A stretch of DNA of 64,000 nt, from the NCBI RefSeq assembly GCF_000802965.1, contig NZ_JSAK01000004.1, positions 1 through 64,000 of the forward strand, read 5' to 3'. Of the stretch, positions 44,168-56,609 are shown piece by piece (the stretch's first letter is position 1; the number at the start of each line of letters is the position of its first letter). A program made the translations under genes and the position numbers. Below the pieces are notes generated by a model that was given only the letters and a program-made list of their open reading frames with translations, made no database searches and had not been told where the DNA came from. The DNA is from Pseudomonas fluorescens. Lineage in GTDB: Bacteria; Pseudomonadota; Gammaproteobacteria; Pseudomonadales; Pseudomonadaceae.

Positions 44168-45943
44168 ATGACTCAACCCGCACGTCGCCAGTCCTTCGTC
44201 TTGAGCCTGTTGCTCAGTGCCATGCTGTTGTCCGGTCAGGCATTGGCCGGGGTTTCCGACCAGGACATTCTCCAGGATCCGAAGAACCCGGAGCAGGTCG
44301 TCACCAACGGCCTGGGTGTTCAGGGGCAGCGCTACAGCCCGCTGGACATTCTCAATGTCGACAACGTCAAGGAGCTGCGGCCGGCGTGGGCATTTTCTTT
44401 CGGCGGGGAAAAGCAGCGCGGTCAGCAGGCGCAGCCGATGGTCAAGGACGGTGTGATGTACATGACCGGTTCCTACTCGCGGGTGTTCGCCGTGGATGCG
44501 CGCACCGGCAAGAAACTCTGGCAGTACGATGCGCGCCTGCCGGATGACATTCGTCCGTGCTGCGACGTGATCAATCGGGGTGTCGCGCTATACGGCGACC
44601 TGGTGATTTTCGGCACCCTCGACGCCAAGCTCGTGGCGCTGAACAAGGACACCGGCAAGGTGGTCTGGAGCAAGAAAGTCGCCGATCACAAGGAAGGCTA
44701 CTCGATCAGCGCCGCGCCGCTGGTGATCAACGGCAAACTGATTACCGGCGTGGCCGGTGGTGAATTCGGCGTGGTCGGCAAGATCGAAGCCTACGACCCG
44801 AAAAACGGCGATCTGCTGTGGACCCGGCCAACGGTCGAGGGCCACATGGGTTACGTCTACAAGGACGGCAAAGCCGTGGAAAACGGTATCTCCGGCGGCG
44901 AGGCAGGCAAGACCTGGCCAGGCGATCTGTGGAAAACCGGCGGCGCCGCGCCATGGCTGGGCGGCTATTACGACCCGGAAACCAATCTGCTGTTGTTCGG
45001 CACGGGTAACCCGGCGCCATGGAACTCGCACCTGCGGCCTGGTGACAACCTCTACTCGTCGTCGCGCCTGGCGCTCAACCCGGACGACGGCACCATCAAA
45101 TGGCATTTCCAGAGCACGCCCCACGACGGTTGGGACTACGACGGCGTGAACGAACTGGTGTCGTTCAACTACACCGAGGGCGGCAAGGAAATCAAAGCGG
45201 CGGCCACCGCTGACCGTAATGGATTCTTCTACGTGCTGGACCGCACCAACGGCAAATTCATCCGTGGCTTTCCGTTCGTGGACAAGATCACTTGGGCCAC
45301 CGGACTGGATAAAGAAGGTCGACCCATCTACAACGAAGCCAGCCGTCCTGGCGCACCGGGCAGCGAAGCCAAAGGCAGTTCGGTGTTCGTAGCGCCGGCC
45401 TTCCTCGGCGCGAAAAACTGGATGCCGATGGCCTACAACCGCGATACCGGGTTGTTCTATGTACCGTCCAACGAATGGGGCATGGACATCTGGAACGAAG
45501 GCATCGCCTACAAGAAAGGCGCGGCGTTCCTCGGCGCCGGATTCACCATCAAACCATTGAACGAAGACTACATCGGCGTGCTGCGGGCGATCGATCCGAA
45601 AACCGGCAAGGAAGTCTGGCGCCACAAGAACTTCGCGCCGCTGTGGGGCGGTGTGCTGACCACCAAGGGCAACCTGGTGTTCACCGGCACGCCGGAAGGT
45701 TTCCTGCAGGCGTTCAATGCCAAGACCGGCGAGAAGGTCTGGGAATTCCAGACCGGTTCCGGCGTACTCGGTTCGCCTGTGACCTGGGAAATGGACGGCG
45801 AGCAGTACGTCTCGGTGCTCTCCGGCTGGGGTGGCGCCGTACCGCTGTGGGGCGGCGAAGTGGCCAAGCGCGTGAAGGACTTTAACCAGGGCGGCATGCT
45901 CTGGACGTTCAAGCTGCCGAAAGACCTCGTTGCCAAGCACTGA
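44168..45943 (+). CDS. pedH: PQQ-dependent alcohol dehydrogenase, lanthanide type (PedH-like)
   Basis: 591 residues. Signal peptide ([19 protein letters not shown]), then the eight-bladed propeller with repeated tryptophan-docking segments. The vicinal disulfide pair is Cys131-Cys132 ([11 protein letters not shown]), which sits over PQQ. The catalytic block [13 protein letters not shown] has Asp323 and, two residues on, Asp325, the extra acid that coordinates a lanthanide in XoxF and PedH enzymes; calcium enzymes have a small residue there. It oxidises primary alcohols in the periplasm and passes electrons to PedF-type cytochromes. It is the only such enzyme in the window and has a separate upstream region. 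Confidence 0.93.
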   Translation: MTQPARRQSFVLSLLLSAMLLSGQALAGVSDQDILQDPKNPEQVVTNGLGVQGQRYSPLDILNVDNVKELRPAWAFSFGGEKQRGQQAQPMVKDGVMYMTGSYSRVFAVDARTGKKLWQYDARLPDDIRPCCDVINRGVALYGDLVIFGTLDAKLVALNKDTGKVVWSKKVADHKEGYSISAAPLVINGKLITGVAGGEFGVVGKIEAYDPKNGDLLWTRPTVEGHMGYVYKDGKAVENGISGGEAGKTWPGDLWKTGGAAPWLGGYYDPETNLLLFGTGNPAPWNSHLRPGDNLYSSSRLALNPDDGTIKWHFQSTPHDGWDYDGVNELVSFNYTEGGKEIKAAATADRNGFFYVLDRTNGKFIRGFPFVDKITWATGLDKEGRPIYNEASRPGAPGSEAKGSSVFVAPAFLGAKNWMPMAYNRDTGLFYVPSNEWGMDIWNEGIAYKKGAAFLGAGFTIKPLNEDYIGVLRAIDPKTGKEVWRHKNFAPLWGGVLTTKGNLVFTGTPEGFLQAFNAKTGEKVWEFQTGSGVLGSPVTWEMDGEQYVSVLSGWGGAVPLWGGEVAKRVKDFNQGGMLWTFKLPKDLVAKH

Positions 45944-45962
45944 TTCTTTGGCCAACTCAAAC

Positions 45963-45993
45963 CCTGTGGGAGCGGGCAAGCCTGCTCCCACAG
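45963..45993. repeat. Short REP-type hairpin behind pedH
   Basis: CCTGTGGGAGCGGG and CCTGCTCCCACAG face each other with a 4-base loop. It may also end pedH transcripts, since no classic terminator is seen. Confidence 0.7.
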
Positions 45994-46128
45994 TGAATCG
46001 TGTGAAACCTACGACCAAATAACGAGAGTCCCTCCTGCCAACGATGCATTCGTCTGGCGCACGGGGCTCTCTAGTATCGGTTCATCGCTTGTCGGCTCGA
46101 CAGGCATCGACCCAGACAGAGGCCCACC

Positions 46129-47649
46129 ATGATCTATGCCCAACCCGGAACACCCGGCGCCGTCGTGACTTTCAAACCACGCTACGGCAACTTCATCGGC
46201 GGCGAATTCGTCGCGCCGGTCAATGGCGAGTATTTCACCAACACCTCGCCGGTCAACGGTGAAGTGATTGCCGAATTCCCGCGTTCCAGCGCCGCCGATA
46301 TCGACAAGGCCCTGGACGCTGCCCATGCCGCCGCCGATGCCTGGGGCAAGACCTCGGCTCAGGACCGCTCGCGGGTGTTGTTGAAAATCGCCGATCGCAT
46401 CGAGCAAAACCTGGAAATCCTCGCCGTCACCGAAACCTGGGACAACGGCAAAGCCGTGCGCGAAACCCTCAACGCCGACGTGCCGCTGGCGGCCGATCAC
46501 TTCCGCTACTTCGCCGGCTGCATCCGCGCGCAGGAAGGCGGCGCTGCCGAGATCAACGAGCTGACCACCGCTTATCACTTCCACGAACCATTGGGCGTGG
46601 TCGGGCAGATCATTCCGTGGAACTTCCCACTGCTGATGGCCGCCTGGAAACTCGCGCCAGCACTGGCCGCCGGCAACTGCATCGTGCTCAAACCGGCAGA
46701 ACAAACGCCGCTGTCAATCATGGTCTTCGCTGAGTTGATTGCCGACTTGCTTCCTGCCGGCGTGTTGAACATTGTCCATGGGTTCGGTCGCGAAGCCGGC
46801 GAGGCCCTGGCCACCAGTAAACGCATTGCCAAGATTGCCTTCACCGGCTCGACCCCGGTCGGCGCGCACATCATGCATTGCGCTGCTGAGAACATCATTC
46901 CGAGCACCGTGGAACTGGGCGGCAAGTCGCCGAACATCTTCTTCGAAGACATCATGAACGCTGAGCCGCAGTTCATCGAAAAAGCCGCCGAAGGCCTGGT
47001 GCTGGCGTTCTTCAACCAGGGCGAAGTGTGCACCTGTCCATCACGGGCGCTGGTGCAGGAATCAATCTACGAGCCGTTCATGGCCGAGGTGATGAAGAAG
47101 ATCGTCAAGATCAAGCGCGGCAACCCGCTGGACACCGAGACCATGGTCGGCGCCCAGGCGTCCGAGCAGCAATACGACAAGATCCTCTCGTACCTGGCCA
47201 TCGCCCAGGAGGAGGGCGCCGAACTGCTCACAGGCGGCGCGGCCGAGCGTCTGGAAGGCGACCTGTCCAGCGGCTATTACATCCAGCCGACGCTGCTCAA
47301 GGGCCACAACAAAATGCGCGTGTTCCAGGAAGAAATCTTCGGGCCGGTGGTGGGCATCACCACGTTCAAGGACGAAGCCGAAGCCTTGGCCATCGCCAAC
47401 GACAGCGAGTTCGGCCTCGGGGCCGGCCTCTGGACCCGCGATATCAACCGCGCCTACCGCATGGGCCGGGCGATCAAGGCCGGGCGCGTATGGACCAACT
47501 GCTACCACCTGTACCCGGCGCATGCGGCGTTCGGTGGCTACAAAAAGTCTGGCGTCGGCCGGGAGAACCACAAGATGATGCTCGACCATTACCAGCAGAC
47601 CAAAAACCTGCTGGTGAGCTACGACATCAATCCGCTGGGCTTCTTCTGA
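46129..47649 (+). CDS. exaC: NAD-dependent aldehyde dehydrogenase ExaC/PedI-like
   Basis: 506 residues. General base Glu in [10 protein letters not shown] near residue 265, catalytic Cys in [11 protein letters not shown] near residue 304, oxyanion Asn in PWNFP and NAD-binding [10 protein letters not shown] are present. It converts acetaldehyde and related aldehydes from the periplasmic alcohol oxidation to acids in the cytoplasm. The N terminus [25 protein letters not shown] fits the ExaC group. It is separate from pedH by 185 bases. Confidence 0.95.
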   Translation: MIYAQPGTPGAVVTFKPRYGNFIGGEFVAPVNGEYFTNTSPVNGEVIAEFPRSSAADIDKALDAAHAAADAWGKTSAQDRSRVLLKIADRIEQNLEILAVTETWDNGKAVRETLNADVPLAADHFRYFAGCIRAQEGGAAEINELTTAYHFHEPLGVVGQIIPWNFPLLMAAWKLAPALAAGNCIVLKPAEQTPLSIMVFAELIADLLPAGVLNIVHGFGREAGEALATSKRIAKIAFTGSTPVGAHIMHCAAENIIPSTVELGGKSPNIFFEDIMNAEPQFIEKAAEGLVLAFFNQGEVCTCPSRALVQESIYEPFMAEVMKKIVKIKRGNPLDTETMVGAQASEQQYDKILSYLAIAQEEGAELLTGGAAERLEGDLSSGYYIQPTLLKGHNKMRVFQEEIFGPVVGITTFKDEAEALAIANDSEFGLGAGLWTRDINRAYRMGRAIKAGRVWTNCYHLYPAHAAFGGYKKSGVGRENHKMMLDHYQQTKNLLVSYDINPLGFF

Positions 47650-47670
47650 TTCCTTAAACACGACGCATAA

Positions 47671-47763
47671 CCTGTGGGAGCGGGCTTGCCCGCGATGAGG
47701 CCAGCACATTCAACATTAATGTTGAATGTCCGACCGCTATCGCGGGCAAGCCCGCTCCCACAG
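47671..47763. repeat. REP-type inverted repeat, GTGGGAGCGGGCTTGCCCGC family
   Basis: CCTGTGGGAGCGGGCTTGCC and its inverse; the spacer holds another small palindrome, ATTCAACATTAATGTTGAAT. Confidence 0.87.
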
Positions 47764-47905
47764 GTCTGATGGTGTTGCTGAAAATCGGGCAACACCCCCT
47801 ACCAACGCACCCCGCAAACTCCTTCGAAAGTAGCATTCGGGTGCCCGGCGGCCCGTGCATTAATGGCTCTACCGGAATCGCCCGGCACAAGAAGAGGATT
47901 GACCC

Positions 47906-47977
47906 ATGTGGACTAAACCCGCGTTTACCGATCTGCGCATTGGCTTCGAAGTGACGATGTATTTCGCCAACCGTTGA
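47906..47977 (+). CDS. pqqA: PQQ precursor peptide PqqA
   Basis: 23 residues from ATG 47906, after AAGAGGATTGACC. The fused pair Glu15 and Tyr19 (in FEVTMYF) that become the PQQ skeleton is present, with the usual N terminus [11 protein letters not shown]. It is ribosomally made and modified by PqqE with PqqD as chaperone. pqqB follows 55 bases on. Confidence 0.97.
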   Translation: MWTKPAFTDLRIGFEVTMYFANR

Positions 47978-48032
47978 TTGTTCACCCGGCCAGCCGTCGC
48001 GTTGGCCGGGCCTGCCTTCTGGAGCATTGCCC

Positions 48033-48947
48033 ATGCACATCCGCGTTCTCGGTTCCGCCGCTGGCGGTGGTTTCCCGCAGTGGAACTGCAATTGCCGCCA
48101 GTGCGCTGGTGTGCGCAATGGCAGCCTGCGGGCCCAGCGTCGTACCCAATCGTCAATTGCCCTGAGTGACGACGGTGTGGATTGGGTGCTGTGCAATGCT
48201 TCACCGGACATCCGCGCGCAACTCGACAGTTTTGCGCCGCTGCAACCGGCGCGACGCTTGCGGGACACCGCCATTGCTGGCGTGGTGTTGCTGGACAGCC
48301 AGATCGATCACTGCACCGGTTTGCTGAGCCTGCGTGAAGGCTGCCCGCATGACGTGTGGTGCACCGAGCGGGTTCATGAGGACCTCAGCAGCGGCTTCCC
48401 TTTGTTCACTATGCTCGGTCACTGGAACGGCGGATTGCAGTGGCAACCAATCGAACTGGACCGCGAGCCCTTCCAGATCGAGGCCTGCCCGCAGTTGCGT
48501 TTTCGCGCGATTCCATTGGTCAGCAACGCACCGCCGTATTCGCCCAATCGCGGCCATCCGCAACCGGGCGACACCATCGGTTTGTTCATTGAAGACGAGC
48601 GCACCGGCGCCTCGCTGTTCTATGCACCCGGGCTGGGCCAGATCGATGATGAAGTGCTGGGCTGGATGCAACGCGCCGATTGTCTGTTGCTGGACGGCAC
48701 CTTGTGGCGCGACGACGAGATGCGTCTCTGCGAAGTCGGGCAGAGCCTGGGCAGCGAGATGGGCCATCTGGCCCAAAGCGGGCCCGGCGGCATGCTGGAA
48801 GTGCTGGAAGGTTTCCCCCGCCAGCGCAAGGTGCTGATCCACATCAACAACACCAATCCGATCCTCGATGAAGACTCGGCCGAACGGGCGCTGCTGGAGC
48901 GGCGGGGGATAGAAGTGGCTTATGACGGCATGAGCATTGTGTTGTAG
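48033..48947 (+). CDS. pqqB: PQQ biosynthesis protein PqqB
   Basis: 304 residues from ATG 48033, with GGAG 8 bases upstream. Metallo-beta-lactamase fold with PqqB signatures [18 protein letters not shown], a two-Cys zinc-binding cluster, and [11 protein letters not shown]. It is a non-haem iron/metal enzyme thought to hydroxylate the Glu-Tyr intermediate. Ends [13 protein letters not shown] as usual. pqqC follows after a REP-type repeat. Confidence 0.96.
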   Translation: MHIRVLGSAAGGGFPQWNCNCRQCAGVRNGSLRAQRRTQSSIALSDDGVDWVLCNASPDIRAQLDSFAPLQPARRLRDTAIAGVVLLDSQIDHCTGLLSLREGCPHDVWCTERVHEDLSSGFPLFTMLGHWNGGLQWQPIELDREPFQIEACPQLRFRAIPLVSNAPPYSPNRGHPQPGDTIGLFIEDERTGASLFYAPGLGQIDDEVLGWMQRADCLLLDGTLWRDDEMRLCEVGQSLGSEMGHLAQSGPGGMLEVLEGFPRQRKVLIHINNTNPILDEDSAERALLERRGIEVAYDGMSIVL

Positions 48948-48951
48948 CCGT

Positions 48952-49038
48952 TGGCCACATCGCTGGCAAGCCAGCTCCCACAGGGTTCTGCGGTGTACAC
49001 AAAAACCTGTGGGAGCTGGCTTGCCAGCGATGTGGCCG
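48952..49038. repeat. REP-type inverted repeat between pqqB and pqqC
   Basis: GGCCACATCGCTGGCAAGCC and its inverse ending GCCAGCGATGTGGCC, 20 bases apart in the middle. It lies inside the pqq cluster and may cause differential expression of pqqAB and pqqCDE. Confidence 0.85.
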
Positions 49039-49071
49039 GATCAGACACAGAAGATTCCATGGAGACCTGCA

Positions 49072-49824
49072 ATGACCGACACCCCCATGACCCCCAGCGA
49101 ATTCGAGCAGGCCCTGCGCGCCAAGGGCGCCTACTACCACATCCACCATCCGTTCCACCAAGCCATGTACGCCGGTCGCGCCAGCCGCGAACAGATCCAG
49201 GGCTGGGTCGCCAATCGCTTCTATTACCAGGTCAACATCCCGCTCAAGGACGCCGCGATTCTGGCCAACTGTCCGGACCGCGACGTGCGCCGCGAATGGC
49301 TGCAACGGATTCTCGACCATGACGGTGCGCCGGGTAGCGAGGGCGGTATCGAAGCCTGGCTGCGCTTGGGCGAAGCAGTGGGGCTCGACCGCGAGCAAAT
49401 CCTGTCACAGGAACTTGTGCTCCCCGGCGTACGATTCGCCGTGGATGCCTACGTCAATTTCGCCCGTCGAGCCTGCTGGCAGGAAGCGGCCAGCAGCTCA
49501 CTGACCGAGCTGTTCGCGCCGCAGATCCATCAGTCGCGACTCGATGCCTGGCCAACCCATTACCCGTGGATCGACGTCGCCGGTTATGACTACTTTCGTA
49601 CGCGGCTGAGTCAGGCTCGACGCGATGTCGAACACGGCTTGCGCATCACGCTTGCGTATTACGTCACCCTCGAAGCCCAGCAACGCATGCTGCAAATCCT
49701 GCAATTCAAGCTCGACGTGCTGTGGAGCATGCTCGATGCCATGAGCATGGCCTATGAGCTGGAACGCCCGCCGTATCACACCGTCACCCGGGAACATGTC
49801 TGGCATCGGGGGATCGCCCTGTGA
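49072..49824 (+). CDS. pqqC: Pyrroloquinoline-quinone synthase PqqC
   Basis: 250 residues. Helical oxidase fold with the conserved blocks [35 protein letters not shown] and [28 protein letters not shown], holding the His and Tyr active-site residues. It performs the last ring closure and eight-electron oxidation to PQQ. Start ATG 49072. Its stop overlaps the pqqD GTG start. Confidence 0.97.
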   Translation: MTDTPMTPSEFEQALRAKGAYYHIHHPFHQAMYAGRASREQIQGWVANRFYYQVNIPLKDAAILANCPDRDVRREWLQRILDHDGAPGSEGGIEAWLRLGEAVGLDREQILSQELVLPGVRFAVDAYVNFARRACWQEAASSSLTELFAPQIHQSRLDAWPTHYPWIDVAGYDYFRTRLSQARRDVEHGLRITLAYYVTLEAQQRMLQILQFKLDVLWSMLDAMSMAYELERPPYHTVTREHVWHRGIAL

Positions 49825-50093
49825 GTCTGATCAGTCGCGAGCAGGCACCGTCTTTGCGTCGGGGCTTTCGTCTGCAATGGGAATCCCGCCAGGATTGCCA
49901 CGTGTTGCTGTACCCCGAAGGCATGATCAAACTCAATGCCAGTGCCGGTCAGATTCTCGATCTGGTGGATGGCCAGCGCAGCGTGGCAGCGATCATTGAT
50001 CGGCTGACCACGAGTTTTCCCGGTGTGCCGGGCATCGACGAGGACGTGCTGGCCTTTCTGGAGGTCGCCCATGCGCAATTCTGGATCGAGTGA
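49821..50093 (+). CDS. pqqD: PqqA-binding chaperone PqqD
   Basis: 90 residues from GTG 49821 in GTGA overlap with pqqC. Typical RiPP recognition element: [28 protein letters not shown] then [20 protein letters not shown]. It presents PqqA to PqqE. It overlaps pqqE by 23 bases. Confidence 0.96.
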   Translation: MSLISREQAPSLRRGFRLQWESRQDCHVLLYPEGMIKLNASAGQILDLVDGQRSVAAIIDRLTTSFPGVPGIDEDVLAFLEVAHAQFWIE

Positions 50094-51213
50094 CGCGCTG
50101 CCAGGGCCGCCGTTGTGGTTGCTGGCGGAGCTGACTTATCGCTGTCCGTTGCAGTGTCCCTATTGCTCCAATCCCTTGGATTTCGCCCGCCACGGCGAGG
50201 AACTGAGCACGCAGGAATGGATTCGCGTATTCCGTGAGGCGCGGGACATGGGCGCTGCGCAATTGGGTTTTTCCGGTGGCGAGCCACTGGTTCGGCAAGA
50301 CCTCGCCGAATTGATCAAGGCCGCGCGGGACATGGGTTATTACACCAACCTCATTACGTCGGGTATCGGCCTGACCGAGCAGAAGGTGCGCGACTTCAAG
50401 GTCGCCGGGCTCGATCACATCCAGATCAGTTTCCAGGCCGCCGACGAAGCGGTGAACAACATGCTCGCCGGCTCGCGCAAGGCCTTCGCGCAGAAACTGG
50501 CGATGGCCCGTGCGGTGAAAGCCCAGGGCTATCCGATGGTGCTGAACTTCGTCACTCATCGGTACAACATTGATGACATCGCCAGGATCATTGATTTGTG
50601 CCTGGAGCTGGAAGCTGATTTCGTCGAATTGGCCACCTGCCAGTTCTACGGCTGGGCAGAACTCAACCGCGTCGGCCTGCTACCAACCCGTGAACAACTG
50701 CAACGCGCCGAGCGCATCACCAACGAGTACCGCGAGCGCCTCGAAGCTCAGGGTCATCCCTGCAAATTGATCTTCGTCACCCCGGACTATTACGAAGAGC
50801 GCCCCAAGACCTGCATGAACGGCTGGGCCAACCTGTTTCTCGACATCACCCCGGACGGCACGGCGTTGCCTTGTCACAGCGCCCGGCAGTTGCCGGTGCA
50901 GTTTCCCAACGTGCGCGAGCACAGCATCGAACATATCTGGAACGATTCATTTGGCTTCAACCGTTTTCGTGGCAATGATTGGATGAAAGAGCCTTGTCGC
51001 TCGTGCGATGAAAAACACAAGGATCTGGGTGGCTGTCGCTGCCAGGCGTTCATGCTCACCGGTGATGCCGCCAATGCCGACCCGGTGTGCAGCAAGTCGC
51101 CTCACCATGGCGTTATCCTCAAGGCCCGCGAGGAAGCGGAAGCGCCGGGGTTGGGCATGGAACACCTGACGTTGCGCAACGAGAAGGCTTCGCGACTTAT
51201 TTACCGCGGATAA
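50071..51213 (+). CDS. pqqE: Radical SAM PqqA peptide cyclase PqqE
   Basis: 380 residues from ATG 50071. The 4Fe-4S motif CPLQCPYC (Cys-x3-Cys-x2-Cys) is near residue 24, GFSGGEPL follows, and the C-terminal SPASM cysteines occur in [27 protein letters not shown] and PVCSK. It links Glu and Tyr of PqqA. No pqqF, pqqG or other protease gene follows within the window. Confidence 0.97.
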   Translation: MRNSGSSDALPGPPLWLLAELTYRCPLQCPYCSNPLDFARHGEELSTQEWIRVFREARDMGAAQLGFSGGEPLVRQDLAELIKAARDMGYYTNLITSGIGLTEQKVRDFKVAGLDHIQISFQAADEAVNNMLAGSRKAFAQKLAMARAVKAQGYPMVLNFVTHRYNIDDIARIIDLCLELEADFVELATCQFYGWAELNRVGLLPTREQLQRAERITNEYRERLEAQGHPCKLIFVTPDYYEERPKTCMNGWANLFLDITPDGTALPCHSARQLPVQFPNVREHSIEHIWNDSFGFNRFRGNDWMKEPCRSCDEKHKDLGGCRCQAFMLTGDAANADPVCSKSPHHGVILKAREEAEAPGLGMEHLTLRNEKASRLIYRG

Positions 51214-51230
51214 TCCCAACGACACCAGTC

Positions 51231-51323
51231 CCTGTGGGAGCGGGCTTGCCCGCGAAGACGGTGGTTCAGGTAAAACATATGTTGAATTTGCCGACCCCTT
51301 CGCGGGCAAGCCCGCTCCCACAG
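51231..51323. repeat. REP-type inverted repeat, GTGGGAGCGGGCTTGCCCGC family
   Basis: CCTGTGGGAGCGGGCTTGCC and its inverse 50 bases apart, between pqqE and ercA. Confidence 0.87.
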
Positions 51324-51436
51324 GGTCCGGCGGTGAATTTGAAGGCGAGTACATCCAGCCATTGGTCTGATTGCATTCGCAGCCGGATGCTTTAGTGTGG
51401 AACTTACCTTCCAAAACAATAAAAACAGGCTTTCCA

Positions 51437-52600
51437 ATGAGCCAGAGTCTCAGTCAGCTGCGTAAGTTCGTTTCGCCTGAAATCATCTTCGGTGCCGGTT
51501 GCCGGCATAACGTCGGTAACTACGCCAAGACCTTTGGCGCGCGCAAGGTGCTGGTGGTCAGCGACCCGGGGGTGATTGCCGCCGGTTGGGTAGCGGATGT
51601 CGAAGCCAGCCTGCAAGCCTTGGGTATCGAGTATTGCCTTTACAGCGCCGTCTCTCCAAACCCGCGTGTGGAAGAGGTGATGCTCGGTGCCGAGATGTAC
51701 CGGGAAAATCACTGTGATGTGATCGTCGCCGTCGGCGGCGGCAGTCCGATGGATTGCGGTAAAGGCATCGGCATTGTGGTCGCCCATGGTCGCAGCATCC
51801 TCGAGTTCGAAGGCGTCGACACCATCCGCGTGCCCAGCCCGCCACTGATCCTGATTCCGACCACCGCCGGCACCTCGGCCGACGTCTCGCAATTCGTGAT
51901 CATTTCCAATCAACAGGAGCGTATGAAGTTCTCCATCGTCAGCAAGGCAGTGGTGCCGGATGTATCGCTGATCGACCCGGAAACCACCCTGAGCATGGAC
52001 CCGTTCCTGTCCGCCTGTACCGGCATCGACGCCTTGGTACACGCCATCGAAGCCTTCGTGTCCACCGGTCACGGGCCGCTGACCGATCCCCATGCGCTGG
52101 AAGCGATGCGCCTGATCAACGGCAACCTGGTGCAGATGATCGCCAACCCGACCGACATCGCCCTGCGCGAGAAAATCATGCTCGGCAGCATGCAGGCCGG
52201 GCTGGCGTTCTCCAACGCGATCCTCGGCGCGGTGCATGCCATGTCTCACAGTCTCGGCGGCTTTCTCGACTTGCCCCATGGCCTGTGCAACGCGGTGCTG
52301 GTGGAACACGTGGTGGCGTTCAACTACGACTCGGCGCCGGACCGCTTCAAAGTCATCGCCGAGACGTTCGGCATCGACTGCCGGGGCCTCAGTCATCGGC
52401 AGATCTGCGGGCGGCTGGTTGAGCACCTGATCGCCCTGAAACATGCCATCGGTTTCCACGAAACCCTCGGGCTGCATGGGGTCAGGACGTCGGACATTCC
52501 CTTCCTGTCGCAACACGCCATGGATGACCCGTGCATTCTCACCAACCCGCGTGAATCCAGTCAGCGTGATGTCGAGGTCGTCTATGGCGAAGCCCTCTGA
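51437..52600 (+). CDS. ercA: Iron-containing alcohol dehydrogenase ErcA
   Basis: 387 residues from ATG 51437. Group III (Fe) ADH: the NAD loop GGGSPMDCGKG, PTTAGTSADVSQF, and the metal-ligand histidines in HAMSHSLGGFLDLPHGLCNAVLVEHV and, upstream, ACTGIDALVHAIEAF. ErcA belongs to the ethanol-oxidation regulatory set of P. aeruginosa; its true substrate is unknown, and it may act in signalling. Its end overlaps the ercS start by 17 bases. Confidence 0.9.
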   Translation: MSQSLSQLRKFVSPEIIFGAGCRHNVGNYAKTFGARKVLVVSDPGVIAAGWVADVEASLQALGIEYCLYSAVSPNPRVEEVMLGAEMYRENHCDVIVAVGGGSPMDCGKGIGIVVAHGRSILEFEGVDTIRVPSPPLILIPTTAGTSADVSQFVIISNQQERMKFSIVSKAVVPDVSLIDPETTLSMDPFLSACTGIDALVHAIEAFVSTGHGPLTDPHALEAMRLINGNLVQMIANPTDIALREKIMLGSMQAGLAFSNAILGAVHAMSHSLGGFLDLPHGLCNAVLVEHVVAFNYDSAPDRFKVIAETFGIDCRGLSHRQICGRLVEHLIALKHAIGFHETLGLHGVRTSDIPFLSQHAMDDPCILTNPRESSQRDVEVVYGEAL

Positions 52601-54320
52601 CGAGCAACAACGGGCGCTGGCCGGACTACTTGGATTAGGCAGTCATTCGGCGCGCAAGAGCCATTACCCGGAACTGGCCGCGCGCCTCGATGAACTGGAG
52701 GCCGAGCGCAACCGCTACAAGTGGTTGTTCGAAAACGCCGTCCACGGGATTTTCCAGGCCAGCCTGCATGAGGGCATGCGCGCCGCCAACCCGGCACTGG
52801 CGCGCATGCTCGGCTATCAAGACCCGCAGGAAGTGCTGTTCTCCCTGGCGGACCTGGCAAGCAATCTGTTCGTCGGCGGTGCCCGGGAGCTGGAAAACAT
52901 CGGCGAAATCCTCACCCACCAGGGCAGCCTGCACGGCTATGAAACCCAGTTGCGGCGCAAGGATGGCAGCAGCCTCGACGTGCTGATGAACCTGTTGCTC
53001 AAGCCCGATCAGGAAGGCCTGGTGGAAGGTTTTGTCGCCGACATCACCGAACGCAAACTCGCTCAGGAACGTTTGCAGCAGCTCAATGATGAACTGGAGC
53101 AGCGCGTGACCGCGCGCACCGATGAACTGCTGGAAGCCAACCGCAACCTGCAACAGCAAATCACCCAGCGCAAGCAGATCGCAGAAGCCTTGCGCGATGC
53201 CCGTGACGCCGCCGAAGCGGCCAATCACAGCAAGGACAAATACCTCGCCGCCGCCAGTCACGACTTGTTGCAACCGCTCAATGCCGCGCGGTTGCTGATC
53301 TCGACCTTGCGTGAACGCAAGCTGCCCGAGGTCGAGCAGGTGCTGGTCGAGCGCACCCATCAGGCGCTGGAAGGCGCCGAGGATTTGCTCACCGATTTGC
53401 TCGATATCTCCCGGCTCGATCAAGCGGCGGTCAAGCCGGACGTGGCGCTGTATCGACTCGACGAATTGCTCGGGCCACTGGTTTCGGAGTTCCAGTCTGT
53501 GGCCGAGGCCGCCGGGTTGCGTCTGCGTGTGCACATGGGCGATTACGCCATACGCACTGACTTGCGCCTGATGACGCGGATCCTGCGTAACTTCCTAAGT
53601 AATGCCTGCCGCTACACCGACGAAGGCAGCATCCTGCTAGGGGCAAGGCGCCGGGGCGACAAGTTGCGCCTGGAAGTGTGGGACACCGGGCGCGGGATCC
53701 CGGCCGATCGTCTCGACTCGATCTTCCTCGAATTCAATCAACTGGACGTTGGCCGCGCTGCCGACCGCAAAGGCGTGGGCCTGGGGCTGGCGATCGTCGA
53801 GCGCATCGCGAAAATCCTCGACTACCGAATCCAGGTGCATTCGCTGCCGGGCCGGGGTTCGATGTTCAGCATCGAGGTGCCGATTTCCCGTGAGATCCCG
53901 TTGCCCATCAGCCTCGCAGCGCCGCAACCGGGCACGGGTAATCCGTTGCCGGGCCGGCGTTTGTTGGTGCTGGACAATGAAGTGAGCATCCTCGAGAGCA
54001 TGAGCGCGTTGCTCGAGCAGTGGGGCTGCGACGTGGTTACGGCCACCGATGAACACTCGGCGCTGGCGGCCTTGGCGGGGCAGGCACCGGAACTGATTCT
54101 GGCGGACTACCACCTTGATCACGGCGTGGTGGGATGTGACGTGGTCAGGCATTTGCGCGAGCATTTCAGCCAGCCCATTCCTGCGGTGATCATCACCGCG
54201 GATCGTACGGATCAGTGCCGGCGCTCATTACAACGGCTCGAAGCACCGCTGCTGAACAAACCGGTGAAACCCGGCAAGTTGCGTGCGGTGCTGAGTCAGC
54301 TGTTGGGGACACCGGCTTGA
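52584..54320 (+). CDS. ercS: Hybrid sensor histidine kinase ErcS
   Basis: 578 residues from ATG 52584. A PAS domain (about 40-155; FENAVHGIFQASLHEGMRAANPALARML), a coiled coil (about 160-215), the HisKA box YLAAASHDLLQPLNAARLLI with His226, a HATPase domain (GVGLGLAIVERIAK) and a receiver (RRLLVLDNEVSILESMSALL; Asp in LILADYHLD near residue 509). No membrane helix, so a soluble cytoplasmic sensor. It resembles the NosP-linked kinase at 32496 in its C-terminal half. Co-translated with ercA. Confidence 0.9.
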   Translation: MAKPSDEQQRALAGLLGLGSHSARKSHYPELAARLDELEAERNRYKWLFENAVHGIFQASLHEGMRAANPALARMLGYQDPQEVLFSLADLASNLFVGGARELENIGEILTHQGSLHGYETQLRRKDGSSLDVLMNLLLKPDQEGLVEGFVADITERKLAQERLQQLNDELEQRVTARTDELLEANRNLQQQITQRKQIAEALRDARDAAEAANHSKDKYLAAASHDLLQPLNAARLLISTLRERKLPEVEQVLVERTHQALEGAEDLLTDLLDISRLDQAAVKPDVALYRLDELLGPLVSEFQSVAEAAGLRLRVHMGDYAIRTDLRLMTRILRNFLSNACRYTDEGSILLGARRRGDKLRLEVWDTGRGIPADRLDSIFLEFNQLDVGRAADRKGVGLGLAIVERIAKILDYRIQVHSLPGRGSMFSIEVPISREIPLPISLAAPQPGTGNPLPGRRLLVLDNEVSILESMSALLEQWGCDVVTATDEHSALAALAGQAPELILADYHLDHGVVGCDVVRHLREHFSQPIPAVIITADRTDQCRRSLQRLEAPLLNKPVKPGKLRAVLSQLLGTPA

Positions 54321-54325
54321 ATGCG

Positions 54326-54365
54326 GCTGCGCATTTGGATCATTAAGTTGTCAGTTTCGGTCATT
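54326..54365 (+). promoter_or_regulatory. 40-base conserved element, copy B
   Basis: Starts GCTGCGCATTTGGATCATTA and continues AGTTGTCAGTTTCGGTCATT; 38 of 40 identical to 29649-29688. It begins 6 bases after the ercS stop and ends 97 bases before the fadH ATG, so it probably belongs to the fadH promoter. Confidence 0.7.
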
Positions 54366-54441
54366 GAGCGTCAACGGCTCGGCTCTTAGTCTGTCGAACA
54401 TGACTGACGGGGGCCGCAGAGCTTCCGCACTTTTTCCGTGA

Positions 54442-56502
<2,061 letters not shown>

Positions 56503-56510
56503 TTGGCGTA

Positions 56511-56566
56511 CCTGTGGCGAGGGAGCTTGCTCCGCAGCCGAGCCGGAGCAAGCTCCCTCGCCACAG
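56511..56566. repeat. Compact REP-type inverted repeat, GTGGCGAGGGAGC family
   Basis: CTGTGGCGAGGGAGCTTGCT and its inverse with only about 14 bases between, right behind fadH. Confidence 0.85.
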
Positions 56567-56609
56567 TTCAACTGTTAAGATGTCGGCTCTTCACCCAGAG
56601 CCGGCATCA

